This document shows positions 51,738-59,555 of a stretch of DNA of 64,000 nucleotides, piece after piece. The DNA comes from Pontibacter litorisediminis (GTDB lineage Bacteria > Bacteroidota > Bacteroidia > Cytophagales > Hymenobacteraceae). The stretch spans positions 124,001 to 188,000 of the forward strand of contig NZ_JARDUA010000004.1 in the NCBI RefSeq assembly GCF_029360645.1, given 5' to 3'. Position 1 is the first letter of the stretch, and every line of letters starts with the position of its first letter. A model generated the notes under the pieces. That model was not told the origin of the DNA, made no database searches, and saw only the letters and a list, made by a program, of their open reading frames with translations. The translations under genes were made by a program, and so were the position numbers.

Positions 51738-52667
51738 ATGAAAGACATAAATGATGCCGTAGAGCTGCTGTGGAGTAAGCTGGAGGCTTGGGGAGCGCAG
51801 ATCGTGCTAATGCTCCCGAACATCTTTGTAGCCCTTGTCCTGCTGATCGTCACGTTTTACGTAGCCGGCTTCATTCGCAATTGGCTGGAAAAGTTTATCA
51901 ATAAGTTCTCGCACAGTGCCGCCCTTAATAACCTCATCCTGACATTGCTGTACATCGGCATGCTGATGATCGGCTGCTTCTTTGTGCTGAGTATCCTGAA
52001 CCTGGACAAAGTGGTGATTTCGTTGCTGGCTGGTGTGGGTATCATTGGCTTGGCCTTGGGCTTTGCCTTTCAGGATATTGCGGCAAACTTTATCTCCGGG
52101 GTGATCATTGCCGTGCAAAAGCCGTTTGGCGTGGGCGACATGATCGAGACAAACGACTATTTCGGTGTGATCGAGCGCATTACGCTGCGCACCATAGATG
52201 TGCGGCAGGTAACAGGCGAGCTGGTGCGGCTGCCCAACAAGATGGTGTTTGAGAACCCCATGACGAACTACTCCATCTACGGCACCCGCCGTATCGACCT
52301 GGAGGTGGGCGTTTCGTATGGGGAGGACCTGGAGCGCGTGCAGCAGGTGGTGGTAGAGGCGCTGCAGGATGTGAAGAACCGTGTGCCCAGCCGCGAGATT
52401 GAGGTAATGTATGACGCCTTTGGCGATAGCTCCATCAACTTTAAGGCCCGCTTCTGGGTAAACTACCACCGCCAACTGGACTTCGTGAGCGCCAAGAGCG
52501 ACGCCATCATCAAGATAAAGAAAGCCTTCGACGCGAATGATATCATGATCCCGTTCCCAATCCGCACGCTGGACTTTGGCATAAAAGGCGGGGAGAAACT
52601 GAGCGAGGAGCTAAAGAACATCACAGCCTCTGTGAAGAAAGGCCAGCGCCAGGATGGCGAGCAATAG
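51738..52667 (+). CDS. Small MscS mechanosensitive channel
   Basis: 309 residues from the ATG at 51738; the frame opens eight codons earlier with TTG. Three membrane helices occupy about 26-50, 66-90 and 98-125, with the pore helix VVISLLAGVGIIGLALGFAF followed by QDIAANFISGVIIAVQKPFG. The beta domain contains VERITLRTIDVRQVTGELVRL and NPMTNYSIYGTRRIDL, matching classic MscS length (286 in E. coli). It opens under membrane tension. It is separated by 56 bases from the radical SAM gene. Confidence 0.94.
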   Translation: MKDINDAVELLWSKLEAWGAQIVLMLPNIFVALVLLIVTFYVAGFIRNWLEKFINKFSHSAALNNLILTLLYIGMLMIGCFFVLSILNLDKVVISLLAGVGIIGLALGFAFQDIAANFISGVIIAVQKPFGVGDMIETNDYFGVIERITLRTIDVRQVTGELVRLPNKMVFENPMTNYSIYGTRRIDLEVGVSYGEDLERVQQVVVEALQDVKNRVPSREIEVMYDAFGDSSINFKARFWVNYHRQLDFVSAKSDAIIKIKKAFDANDIMIPFPIRTLDFGIKGGEKLSEELKNITASVKKGQRQDGEQ

Positions 52668-52691
52668 GCGAAAGGCAGGTAATAGCAGTAA

Positions 52692-52730
52692 CAGCGGGGG
52701 CCGGTATGTACCGGCCCCCGCTGCTTTTAT
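52692..52730. terminator. Terminator between convergent genes
   Basis: A 15-bp perfect stem (52692-52706 with 52709-52723) CAGCGGGGGCCGGTA / TACCGGCCCCCGCTG with a 2-base loop, followed by TTTTATTT. Confidence 0.85.
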
Positions 52731-53065
52731 TTGTCGTTCTTGTCAAGGTTCTTGCCTAGGTCCTCCACCTGCTTCAGGAAGGTGTCCACGTTCTCGTCGG
52801 CATAGGGGCCGTATGAGTTGGATATGGTGCCTTTTAGGCCAGTGCGTGTCTCCAGCGCATAAAGTATAGACATGTCATCGGGGTTACTCTCGCCCTCAAA
52901 TCTGTAGAAGTCTACAATGCGCACTTGCTCTGGGGTAAAATAGTCTTTCTCTTCCATAGTGCAGAGCCTTCCGTCCTGCCCTACTTTAAAGTCATACTTG
53001 TAGCCATCCTTTCTCAGGCGGTTAAGTACGTTCACTAAAGATCTTTCTTCAACTTTATCTTGCAT
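52727..53065 (-). CDS. Small conserved protein, often labelled 'phosphoribosylpyrophosphate synthetase'
   Basis: 112 residues of a soluble Bacteroidota family with landmarks DGYKYDFKVGQDGRLC, VDFYRFEGESNPDDMSILYA and GTISNSYGPYADENVDTF. The family often carries the label phosphoribosylpyrophosphate synthetase in databases. It is far too short for that enzyme (about 310 residues) and has no PRPP motif, so I regard the label as an annotation artefact. Function unknown. Confidence 0.75.
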   Translation of the reverse strand: MQDKVEERSLVNVLNRLRKDGYKYDFKVGQDGRLCTMEEKDYFTPEQVRIVDFYRFEGESNPDDMSILYALETRTGLKGTISNSYGPYADENVDTFLKQVEDLGKNLDKNDK

Positions 53066-53198
53066 AGTATATCGTTTTTAATGATTCTATTCCTAAGTAT
53101 AGAACTATACGCAAAAACAAAGTTTAGATACAAGCAGTGGAGGATTAATGTAGGAAGCAGGCTGAAAAGCAGCTGCTTTGGAAACCGAAAGGCGACCG

Positions 53199-53375
53199 TC
53201 AGGCTTTTGCCTGCTGCTTCTCCAGGTCCTGCTGTATCTTCTTGAAATCGATGGTGGAGCAGGCGCCGCAGCTCTTGGCGCAGCCGCTTTTAGCGGAGAA
53301 GGCCTGGTACAGCATGCGCAGCATGTAAGCTACCGCGGCCACAAAAACGAGCAGAATGAGGACTTGCTGGATCAT
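53199..53375 (-). CDS. FeoB-associated Cys-rich small membrane protein (58 aa)
   Basis: ATG at 53375 to TGA at 53199. MIQQVLILLVFVAAVAYMLR is one membrane helix. It is followed by AKSGCAKSCGACSTIDFKK, a Cys-x-x-x-Cys-x-x-Cys cluster, and a helical Gln/Lys tail. This matches the small Cys-rich proteins usually encoded with feoA/feoB. No feoB or feoA is in this neighbourhood, which is unusual. A role in iron handling is inference from family. Short genes such as this are easily missed. Confidence 0.8.
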   Translation of the reverse strand: MIQQVLILLVFVAAVAYMLRMLYQAFSAKSGCAKSCGACSTIDFKKIQQDLEKQQAKA

Positions 53376-53406
53376 ACTTTAGAAACCGTGTGAAAGTATA
53401 AAAAGT

Positions 53407-54210
53407 TTAGGCCTGAGGCTTTTTCCAGAATTCGCCGATGGTTTGCTGCATCTCGGTGTGGATGTTGCCGTTGCTGGCGATGATCTCCCTCCCGAAAACA
53501 AAGTCCCCGCCTTCAGAGAACTTGCTGAGCCGTCCGCCTGCCTCCTGCACGATGATAACGCCGGCTGCCACGTCCCAGGCGTTGAGGTTATACTCAAAAA
53601 AGCCCTCGAATCGGCCACAGGCCACATATACCAGATCAATAGCGGCAGACCCGATGCGCCGCACCCCGTGGGATTTAGACATGAACGAGCCGAGCACCTG
53701 CAGGTACTGCTGCGTCAGGCCAAAGTCATAGTAGGGAAAACCGGTGGCAATGAGGCTGTCCTTCAGCGCTGGGGCATCCGACACTTTAATGGGGGAGTCG
53801 TTGCAGAAGGCGCCGCCGCCTTTGTAAGCCCAGAAGCACTCGTCGCGGTTCGGATCGTACACCGTGCCCAGCACCACCTCGTCGCCGTCCATAAGGCCCA
53901 CGCTCACGCAGTAGGCGGGCAGGCCGTGGGTAAAGTTCGTGGTGCCGTCCAGCGGGTCTATCACCCAGTTAAAGCGCTCGCCGCGGGTCGTGGCGGTGCC
54001 CTCTTCGGTAATAAAGCCTGCCTCCGGGAATAGCTTGCGCAGCCCAGTTACCAACTTCTGCTCCGCCTCCTTGTCCACGTAAGAAACCAGGTCGTTGACG
54101 CCTTTCTGCTCTATCTTGGAGCGGTCAAAGGTTTCCCCCTCCTTTCGGATAAAGGCGCCGACGCTGCGGCAAAGTATGTTGAGGTTGTTGGCCAGTTGGT
54201 TCAGGTTCAT
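53407..54210 (-). CDS. suhB: Inositol monophosphatase family protein
   Basis: 267 residues. The metal-binding motif WVIDPLDGTTNFTHGLPAYC, the GFITEEGTATTRG Glu-containing motif and the C-terminal WDVAAGVIIVQEAGGRL are classic for IMPase/SuhB-type Mg-dependent phosphatases. Substrates may be inositol-1-phosphate, or the role may be SuhB-like in rRNA antitermination. Sequence cannot separate these. Stop lies 31 bases from the small Cys-rich gene on the same strand. Confidence 0.93.
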   Translation of the reverse strand: MNLNQLANNLNILCRSVGAFIRKEGETFDRSKIEQKGVNDLVSYVDKEAEQKLVTGLRKLFPEAGFITEEGTATTRGERFNWVIDPLDGTTNFTHGLPAYCVSVGLMDGDEVVLGTVYDPNRDECFWAYKGGGAFCNDSPIKVSDAPALKDSLIATGFPYYDFGLTQQYLQVLGSFMSKSHGVRRIGSAAIDLVYVACGRFEGFFEYNLNAWDVAAGVIIVQEAGGRLSKFSEGGDFVFGREIIASNGNIHTEMQQTIGEFWKKPQA

Positions 54211-54215
54211 ATCAG

Positions 54216-55442
54216 CTATGCTACAGGTTTTAAATTTGCCAGGGCTTGCGCCTTTTTAGAGAACCATACGGCATATGCACCTCTAAGTATGGCCGCCACC
54301 ATAATCGGCAGGAAAGCCGCGTGGTACATCTGCGGCCACAACGGCCAGCCCACCAGGGCTACTGTGGTGATAATGGCCGTGACCAGCATGTACTTGCGCA
54401 CCCAGTCCGGCAGTATGTTGCGGCCCAGGAAGACGGCAACTATGGCGTGCGTGGGGATGGCCCAGAGCAGGTTAAAGTTATAGGCGGTAGCCTGGTGGTC
54501 GGTGGCGAACCAGAGTAGCAGGATAACAATACCTAGCAGCCCGAGCAGCAGGAAAAACACCATATCAAACACGCGGCTGCGGCGGCGCTTCATAAAGTCC
54601 ACTACCGTAAGGGCAACGACGGCGGCCAAAAACAGCCAGAACAGCAGCTGCGGCGTGAACCAGCCTGCCTCCAACGGCTGCGAAGGGTCGCGCTCAAAAA
54701 TCACCTGCTGCTCCAGGGTAAGCGGTTTCGTTTGCCCGTTCTGGGAGATCGTGGCATTGGCCAGGCCCTTAGAGAGGTAGTCCGGCAGAAACATGTACTG
54801 GTAAGGCGTAGCCTCCTGGTCGATGCGGGCGCCCAGCGCGATGTCGATGCCAAAATCGCCCCAAGGCTGCGGGCCCAGGTATAAATCGATGAGGTTACGG
54901 AAACTGTAGTCTTTGTCGAAATGGCTGATGTTAAAAGCCAGTTGGCTGGGGAAGGTGGCCTCTATGCCGTCGCGGATGCGGGTGGCGCAGTTATCGAAGA
55001 AGAAGTCGTAGAGGTAGAAGCGGTTCTCCGGCAGGTAGTTGTTGGTGAGAAAGGCCCAGTACTGCTGCTTCTGCTCCTCGTTAAAATTAAACTCCTGCTC
55101 ATACACCGAGCGGTTGTCCATGGTATAGCTGTATACAAAGTCGCGGAAGTGCGCCGCCGACAGCTTATACCGGAGCTTCCCCTGCGCGAACTTGAGGTAG
55201 AAGTTGGGCTCGTCGAAATCGAAGGTGCCGTAGTTAAAGACCACATCCAGCCCGGTGGCAGGGTCGTTTACGCGCACGGCGCTGTGCCCGAAAATGGCAT
55301 ACAGGTCCGGCCCCGGCGAGCAGGTGATCAGGCTGATCTTAGCGTCAGGCGATAGCTGGATGTCCTCGAACTGCGCCCAGGCGGGCAGGGTGAATAGGCT
55401 GAGCAGCAGCGCCAGCGTCAGCTTCTTTATAAATGCTTTCAT
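54216..55442 (-). CDS. DUF4105 (Lnb N-terminal-like) membrane protein
   Basis: 408 residues. The signal peptide ends TLPAWAQ. ITCSPGPDLYAIFGHSAVRV and FNYGTFDFDEPNFYLKFAQG, with FLYDFFFDNCATRIRDGIEA, form the DUF4105 domain (conserved His and Cys). Four membrane segments make up the last 140 residues. DUF4105 includes the Lnb N-terminal periplasmic domain, implicated in lipoprotein N-acylation (lyso-form lipoprotein) in some bacteria. In Bacteroidota the function is untested. It begins one base after the rsmI stop, so the two genes are co-transcribed. Confidence 0.85.
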   Translation of the reverse strand: MKAFIKKLTLALLLSLFTLPAWAQFEDIQLSPDAKISLITCSPGPDLYAIFGHSAVRVNDPATGLDVVFNYGTFDFDEPNFYLKFAQGKLRYKLSAAHFRDFVYSYTMDNRSVYEQEFNFNEEQKQQYWAFLTNNYLPENRFYLYDFFFDNCATRIRDGIEATFPSQLAFNISHFDKDYSFRNLIDLYLGPQPWGDFGIDIALGARIDQEATPYQYMFLPDYLSKGLANATISQNGQTKPLTLEQQVIFERDPSQPLEAGWFTPQLLFWLFLAAVVALTVVDFMKRRRSRVFDMVFFLLLGLLGIVILLLWFATDHQATAYNFNLLWAIPTHAIVAVFLGRNILPDWVRKYMLVTAIITTVALVGWPLWPQMYHAAFLPIMVAAILRGAYAVWFSKKAQALANLKPVA

Positions 55443-55443
55443 C

Positions 55444-56154
55444 TTATTCTTTGTCGGCTTTGCCTCCTTTAGCAGCCCCTGAAACCACTACTACAAACTC
55501 CCCTTTTATACTTTTGTTGCTGAAGACCTCGATCAACTCCTCCAGGGTGCCGTTGATGGTTTCCTCAAACATCTTGGAGATTTCACGTGAAACAGAGGCC
55601 TCACGCTCGCCTCCAAAAAACTCCTTGAACTGCGCGAGCGTCTTGAGCAGGCGGTGCGGCGACTCGTAGAAGATCATGGTGCGCTCCTCCTCTGCCAGGC
55701 TCTGCAGGCGCGTCTGCCGGCCTTTCTTTATCGGCAAGAATCCTTCAAATGTAAAACGATCGGTGCTGAAGCCGGATTTTACCAGCGCCGGCACAAAAGC
55801 TGTGGCGCCTGGCAGGCACTCCACCTTTACATCGTTTTTGAGGCACTCGCGCACCAGAAAGAAGCCAGGGTCTGAGATGCCGGGCGTGCCTGCGTCGGAG
55901 ATCAGGGCCATCACCTCCCCTGCCTTCAGGCGGTCGATGAGGTGGGCGGTGGCCTTGTGCTCGTTGTGCAGGTGGTGGCTGTGCATGCGCTTTTCGATGC
56001 CCAGGTGCTGCAGCAGCTTTCCGCTGGTGCGCGTGTCCTCGGCCAGTATAACGTCCACCTCCTTCAGTATGCGTATGGCCCGCAGCGTAATATCCTCCAG
56101 GTTACCGATCGGGGTCGGCACCAGGTACAAACTTGTCTTTTCCTGTTCCTGCAT
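55444..56154 (-). CDS. rsmI: 16S rRNA (cytidine-1402-2'-O)-methyltransferase RsmI
   Basis: 236 residues. The tetrapyrrole-methylase-like core shows SLYLVPTPIGNLEDITLRAI at the start, AEDTRTSGKLLQHLGI, ISDAGTPGISDPGFFLVREC (the SAM-binding G-T-P-G-I-S-D-P motif) and FYESPHRLLKTL. It 2'-O-methylates C1402 in the decoding centre. The codons for EASVSREISKM contain a TTTCACGTGAAA word that resembles parS. DUF4105 follows directly. Confidence 0.96.
   Translation of the reverse strand: MQEQEKTSLYLVPTPIGNLEDITLRAIRILKEVDVILAEDTRTSGKLLQHLGIEKRMHSHHLHNEHKATAHLIDRLKAGEVMALISDAGTPGISDPGFFLVRECLKNDVKVECLPGATAFVPALVKSGFSTDRFTFEGFLPIKKGRQTRLQSLAEEERTMIFYESPHRLLKTLAQFKEFFGGEREASVSREISKMFEETINGTLEELIEVFSNKSIKGEFVVVVSGAAKGGKADKE
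55579..55594. promoter_or_regulatory. Possible second parS-like site inside rsmI
   Basis: GATTTCACGTGAAACA, 14 of 16 bases identical to TGTTTCACGTGAAACA, with a perfect 12-bp TTTCACGTGAAA core. It lies in rsmI codons for a conserved V-S-R-E-I stretch, so chance codon choice is possible. Confidence 0.4.
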
Positions 56155-56368
56155 GGCGTAAAGATACTATAGATAAGGGAGAAAGGTGAAAGGGAAGAAA
56201 GTAAAAAGGGAGGCGCCCTTTATACTTCAGGAAGACGCCTTTTAAAAGCAGGAGCGCTGCAGGTTTATACTTGAAAGGGACGCATGTAGCCTGTAAAACT
56301 ATAAACAGCCTCCCTTTGCGCACAAAAGGGGCCGTTTGCATCAGCATAAACTGCCGGCAAGTATAGAT

Positions 56369-56623
56369 TTATCCCTCTTCGGCCATCATCCGGTCGTAAA
56401 TCTCGTCGATGCGGCGGGCCAGTTGGTGGTCCTTTTCTGTTACGGTGTTGCCGGCGTCGTGAGTGGTGAGCTCTATCTCCACCTTGTTGTACACGTTGCT
56501 CCACCAGGGGTGGTGGTCCAGCTCCTCGGCCACCTCGCCCACTGCGTTCATAAAGGCGATTGCCTGCTTGAAATCTTTAAAGGTAAGGCTGCGCTTTAAG
56601 CTGTTGTTTTCTTCTCTCCACAT
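56369..56623 (-). CDS. phhB: 4a-hydroxytetrahydrobiopterin dehydratase (PCD)
   Basis: 84 residues, the usual size. The active-site pattern EELDHHPWWSNVYNKVEIEL followed by TTHDAG is diagnostic of the pterin carbinolamine dehydratase family, which regenerates tetrahydrobiopterin or supports molybdopterin chemistry. KEFKQAIAFMN-like helix sequence precedes it. It stands alone, with a 215-base gap to rsmI. Confidence 0.93.
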   Translation of the reverse strand: MWREENNSLKRSLTFKDFKQAIAFMNAVGEVAEELDHHPWWSNVYNKVEIELTTHDAGNTVTEKDHQLARRIDEIYDRMMAEEG

Positions 56624-56743
56624 AGTTTACAGGTGTTTCAGCCTCCTGGCCTGTGCTTGCTTTCAGAAACATGAGGGCAGGGCAGGCGTATAGCTTTAAA
56701 TGTTGTTCAAGAACACGTTCAATATCATAAACCTATAAAAACT

Positions 56744-57601
56744 ATGGAAAACAAACCAAAATCTTTTCCGCCCCAGGAAATGGAGCAGCCGGGCAAGGAG
56801 CATAAAATGAAGCCGGAGCCGGAGATAATCCGCGAAGGGTACAAAGGCAGCGACAAGCTTAAAGGCAAAGTGGCTTTGATCACAGGTGGAGACAGCGGCA
56901 TTGGCCGTGCCGTAGCCGTGCACTTTGCCCGCGAGGGAGCCGACGTGGCCATTGTATACTTAAACGAGGACAAGGATGCCCAGGACACCAAGCAAATGGT
57001 GGAGAAAGAGGGACGCAAGTGCCTTTTGATCTCTGGGGATGTGGGCAAGGAGGATTTCTGCCGTGAGGCGGTGAAGAAAACCGTGCAGGAGTTCGGCCGG
57101 CTGGACACGCTGGTGAACAATGCCGGGGAGCAGCACGCGCAGGAAGACATCCGGGATATTACGGAACAGCAACTGAAGCGCACCTTCGACACCAACATTT
57201 TCGCGATGTTCTACTTCGTGAAAGAAGCCCTGAACCACATGAAGGAGGGAAGCACCATTATCAACACGACCTCCGTTACAGCCTACCATGGCAACAAGCT
57301 GCTGCTGGACTACTCTTCTACCAAAGGCGCCATCCTTACCTTTACCCGTACCCTGGCCCAAATGGTGGCCGATAAGAAGATTCGCGTGAACGGCGTGGCC
57401 CCCGGCCCTATCTGGACACCGCTTATCCCCGCCTCTTTTGACAAGGAAAAGGTAGCCGAATTTGGGCAGAAGACCCTGCTCAAGCGTGCCGGGCAGCCAT
57501 CGGAGGTGGCCCCTGCGTACGTGTACCTGGCCTCCGAAGACTCAGCCTTCACCATAGGCGAAATCATGCACATCAACGGCGGTGAAATGGTGACCACCTA
57601 A
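56744..57601 (+). CDS. SDR family oxidoreductase (YhdG/YhxC-like, with extended N terminus)
   Basis: 285 residues. A polar N-terminal extension (to about residue 40, SFPPQEMEQPGKEHKMKPEP) precedes the Rossmann core KVALITGGDSGIGRAVAVHF. NNAGEQHAQ, catalytic Ser in INTTSVTAY and YSSTK follow. The extension plus GGDSGIG defines the general-stress subgroup of SDRs (B. subtilis YhdF/YhxC-like), usually induced by stress. The substrate is unknown. Two small hydrophilic proteins follow directly, suggesting a stress operon. Confidence 0.92.
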   Translation: MENKPKSFPPQEMEQPGKEHKMKPEPEIIREGYKGSDKLKGKVALITGGDSGIGRAVAVHFAREGADVAIVYLNEDKDAQDTKQMVEKEGRKCLLISGDVGKEDFCREAVKKTVQEFGRLDTLVNNAGEQHAQEDIRDITEQQLKRTFDTNIFAMFYFVKEALNHMKEGSTIINTTSVTAYHGNKLLLDYSSTKGAILTFTRTLAQMVADKKIRVNGVAPGPIWTPLIPASFDKEKVAEFGQKTLLKRAGQPSEVAPAYVYLASEDSAFTIGEIMHINGGEMVTT

Positions 57602-57681
57602 ACCAAAGCGACCGGAAAAGAGTAAAACCAACTACACGCGCTTTGGTAAAGCAGCGTTGTTATAACAAAAAGAATACAATT

Positions 57682-57984
57682 ATGGCTGAAAATAGAGATG
57701 ACTCGGACAAGCTGCAGAACCAGCCTCCGAACAAGCGCGGTTTTCGCGAGATAGATGAAGACACAGGTGATCAGGAGATGCGGGCCGGGCACATTATACC
57801 TGGCGCAGATCCGCCGAAAAACGAGCACCAGCGCGGTGGCTTCGGTAACCGCGACGGCAAAGAAGGCTACGGCAGCGACACAGCCTCAGAGGGGCCCAGC
57901 GCCACCGGCGTGAACGACTTTGCCGATGACGGCATTCCGCCAGCCGATAACATGCGCACAGAAGACGAAGGGCGCGGCACCTAA
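57682..57984 (+). CDS. Hydrophilic, probably disordered stress protein (100 aa)
   Basis: ATG at 57682, chosen because upstream codons lack signal and the RBS-like TTAT spacing is poor. The protein is almost entirely Asp, Glu, Gly, Pro, Asn and Lys, with no hydrophobic core (REIDEDTGDQEMRAGHIIPG; EGPSATGVNDFADDGIPP). It is not a recognised domain, and such composition is typical of hydrophilins and intrinsically disordered stress proteins. It lies 80 bases after the stress-type SDR gene and before a similar gene, supporting a shared role. Confidence 0.65.
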   Translation: MAENRDDSDKLQNQPPNKRGFREIDEDTGDQEMRAGHIIPGADPPKNEHQRGGFGNRDGKEGYGSDTASEGPSATGVNDFADDGIPPADNMRTEDEGRGT

Positions 57985-58062
57985 GCGCTTTAAAGTATAA
58001 TAATGATTGAAAAGTATGGCCGGCAGGCTTAACCCTGCCTGTCGTGAAGTTGAATTTTAAAA

Positions 58063-58069
58063 AAGGAGG
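58063..58069 (+). promoter_or_regulatory. Strong Shine-Dalgarno (AAGGAGG)
   Basis: AAGGAGG ends six bases before the ATG at 58075. Bacteroidota genes rarely use such strong SD sequences, so this gene is probably translated at high level or was acquired. Confidence 0.75.
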
Positions 58070-58074
58070 ACATT

Positions 58075-58311
58075 ATGCCATCATATAAGCACACACAGCC
58101 AAGCTCAGAGAACGAAGGTAAACCAACCGGACGCGGACAGGACAAAGCGGCAGGCGGCAAGCCCGTTGACCCAAACCAGACACGCGCAGAGCACGAGGAG
58201 CTGAAGAAAAAGCATACCGAGGGGCCGGATAAAACCGGAGCAAACATTAAAACAAACAACCCGAACCGGAACACGAACAAGCCTGATATAGACAACAATA
58301 AGTATAATTAA
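58075..58311 (+). CDS. Second hydrophilic disordered protein (78 aa)
   Basis: MPSYKHTQPSSENEGKPTGR and KAAGGKPVDPNQTRAEHEEL, then a Lys/Asn/Thr-rich end (NIKTNNPNRNTNKPD). There is no hydrophobic segment and no Cys. Composition is like plant-style LEA/hydrophilin proteins, though without an LEA repeat. It has an unusually strong SD and follows a similar gene. Function in desiccation or osmotic protection is inference. A hairpin terminator follows. Confidence 0.65.
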   Translation: MPSYKHTQPSSENEGKPTGRGQDKAAGGKPVDPNQTRAEHEELKKKHTEGPDKTGANIKTNNPNRNTNKPDIDNNKYN

Positions 58312-58334
58312 CATACCTAACATTGCTTAACCAG

Positions 58335-58365
58335 AATAGCACCTGTATCACGGGTGCTATTTCTG
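58335..58365 (+). terminator. Terminator of the hydrophilic-protein gene
   Basis: Stem AATAGCACC/GGTGCTATT, followed by TTCTGTGTT, weak in T but correctly placed. It overlaps the upstream extension of the phosphatase frame, arguing for that gene's start at 58410. Confidence 0.55.
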
Positions 58366-58409
58366 TGTTAACTTTACGGTGCCGCCTTGTTCGCGCAAAA
58401 ACAGACGAT

Positions 58410-59105
58410 ATGCCCCGTTACGCCATCACCGACATTCATGGCTGCGCACGCACGCTCAAAGCCATGGTGCACGACCAGCTTAAACTCACAAAAAAAGACG
58501 AGCTGTACCTGCTCGGCGATTTTGTAAACAAAGGCCCCGACTCTAAGGGGGTGATCGACTTTATCCTTCACCTCCGAAAGCAGCGGTACCAGGTACAGTG
58601 CCTGCGCGGCAACCACGACCAGATGCTGTTGAAGGCGGTGGAGAAAGGCGAGAAGGCGCTAAACCTAACGCCAGGCGAGCAGGAGCTTGTGCTGCAGAGC
58701 TTCGATATCAAAAGCTTTGAGCAGCTTTCCGGTAAATATGTTCATTTCCTCGACAGCCTATCCTATTATCTGGAACTGCCGGACTACTTCCTGGTGCACG
58801 CCGGCTTCGACTTTAAGCAGGATGACATCTTCTCCGACAAAGAGGCCATGCTCAACATCCGCGACTATAAACCTGATTGGGTGCGCCTGTGCAATAAGAA
58901 ACTGCTGCACGGCCACACGCCTACTCCCCTGCATGCTATCAAAAAAGCGGCCTCGCACCAAGACCAGGAGCTAAACCTGGATGCGGGCTGCGTATACTAC
59001 AAAAATGCCGCCTATGGCAACCTTGTCGCACTAGACATGGATTCGCAAGAGCTGTATGTCCAGCCAAACATAGATCGCCCATACCCTGTGGCGCGGAAAA
59101 GCTAA
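58410..59105 (+). CDS. PPP-type serine/threonine metallophosphatase
   Basis: 231 residues from the ATG at 58410. MPRYAITDIHG (D-I-H-G), LLGDFVNKGPDS (G-D-x-x-x-x-G), CLRGNHDQMLL (G-N-H-D), VHAGFDFKQDD (H-A-G) and LHGHTPTPLHA (H-G-H-T) are the ordered metal-binding motifs of the PPP/metallophosphoesterase superfamily. This arrangement matches bacterial PrpE/PP1-like phosphatases, acting on phosphoproteins or ApnA nucleotides. Which of these is unknown. It stands alone. Confidence 0.93.
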   Translation: MPRYAITDIHGCARTLKAMVHDQLKLTKKDELYLLGDFVNKGPDSKGVIDFILHLRKQRYQVQCLRGNHDQMLLKAVEKGEKALNLTPGEQELVLQSFDIKSFEQLSGKYVHFLDSLSYYLELPDYFLVHAGFDFKQDDIFSDKEAMLNIRDYKPDWVRLCNKKLLHGHTPTPLHAIKKAASHQDQELNLDAGCVYYKNAAYGNLVALDMDSQELYVQPNIDRPYPVARKS

Positions 59106-59555
59106 CACTAAACCAGAGCACCCCTTCTTAACAGTATAACCTCCCTCTTATATATTAGTTAGGCTATTATGAACCAGCTAAGTTGTGCTGTTTCCATCGC
59201 ATTTCGGAGACTTATGGTAAGAAATTAGAACTCAATTTTTTGTATTCTTTTCGAAGCTATGATTAATTGGGTTTTTTGAATAAATTGGACTGCTTTAATA
59301 GAACGCCCCTGCATGTTGATAGGAGGAGGAATAGAAAGCAGATAGAAAAGCTAAATAAAATTTTAGTGAACAGCAGAAATCCTCTAGTGAGGCTAAAATA
59401 TCCAAATTGTCCTTTTATAAAGATTTTATTAAAATTATATAAAAAAATAGAGGTATAAGTTGCCCAAGTGAAAGATAAATTATCTTATTTTGTGGTAATT
59501 ATGCTTATTCTAAAATAGCACAAGAAAATTTAATTACACACTTATAGTTCGAGCT
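59106..59555. other. AT-rich gap before the IPT gene
   Basis: About 450 bases of visibly lower G+C than the rest of the window. A 63-codon frame (59267-59458) is rich in Lys, Arg, Asn and Leu and has no domain. I do not call it a gene. No promoter element of the TAnnTTTG type is apparent. The region may mark the edge of acquired DNA. Confidence 0.5.

Noticed and set aside
59267..59458. 63-codon frame in the AT-rich gap
   Set aside because: Composition follows AT-rich noncoding DNA, and no ribosome binding or promoter signal is seen.
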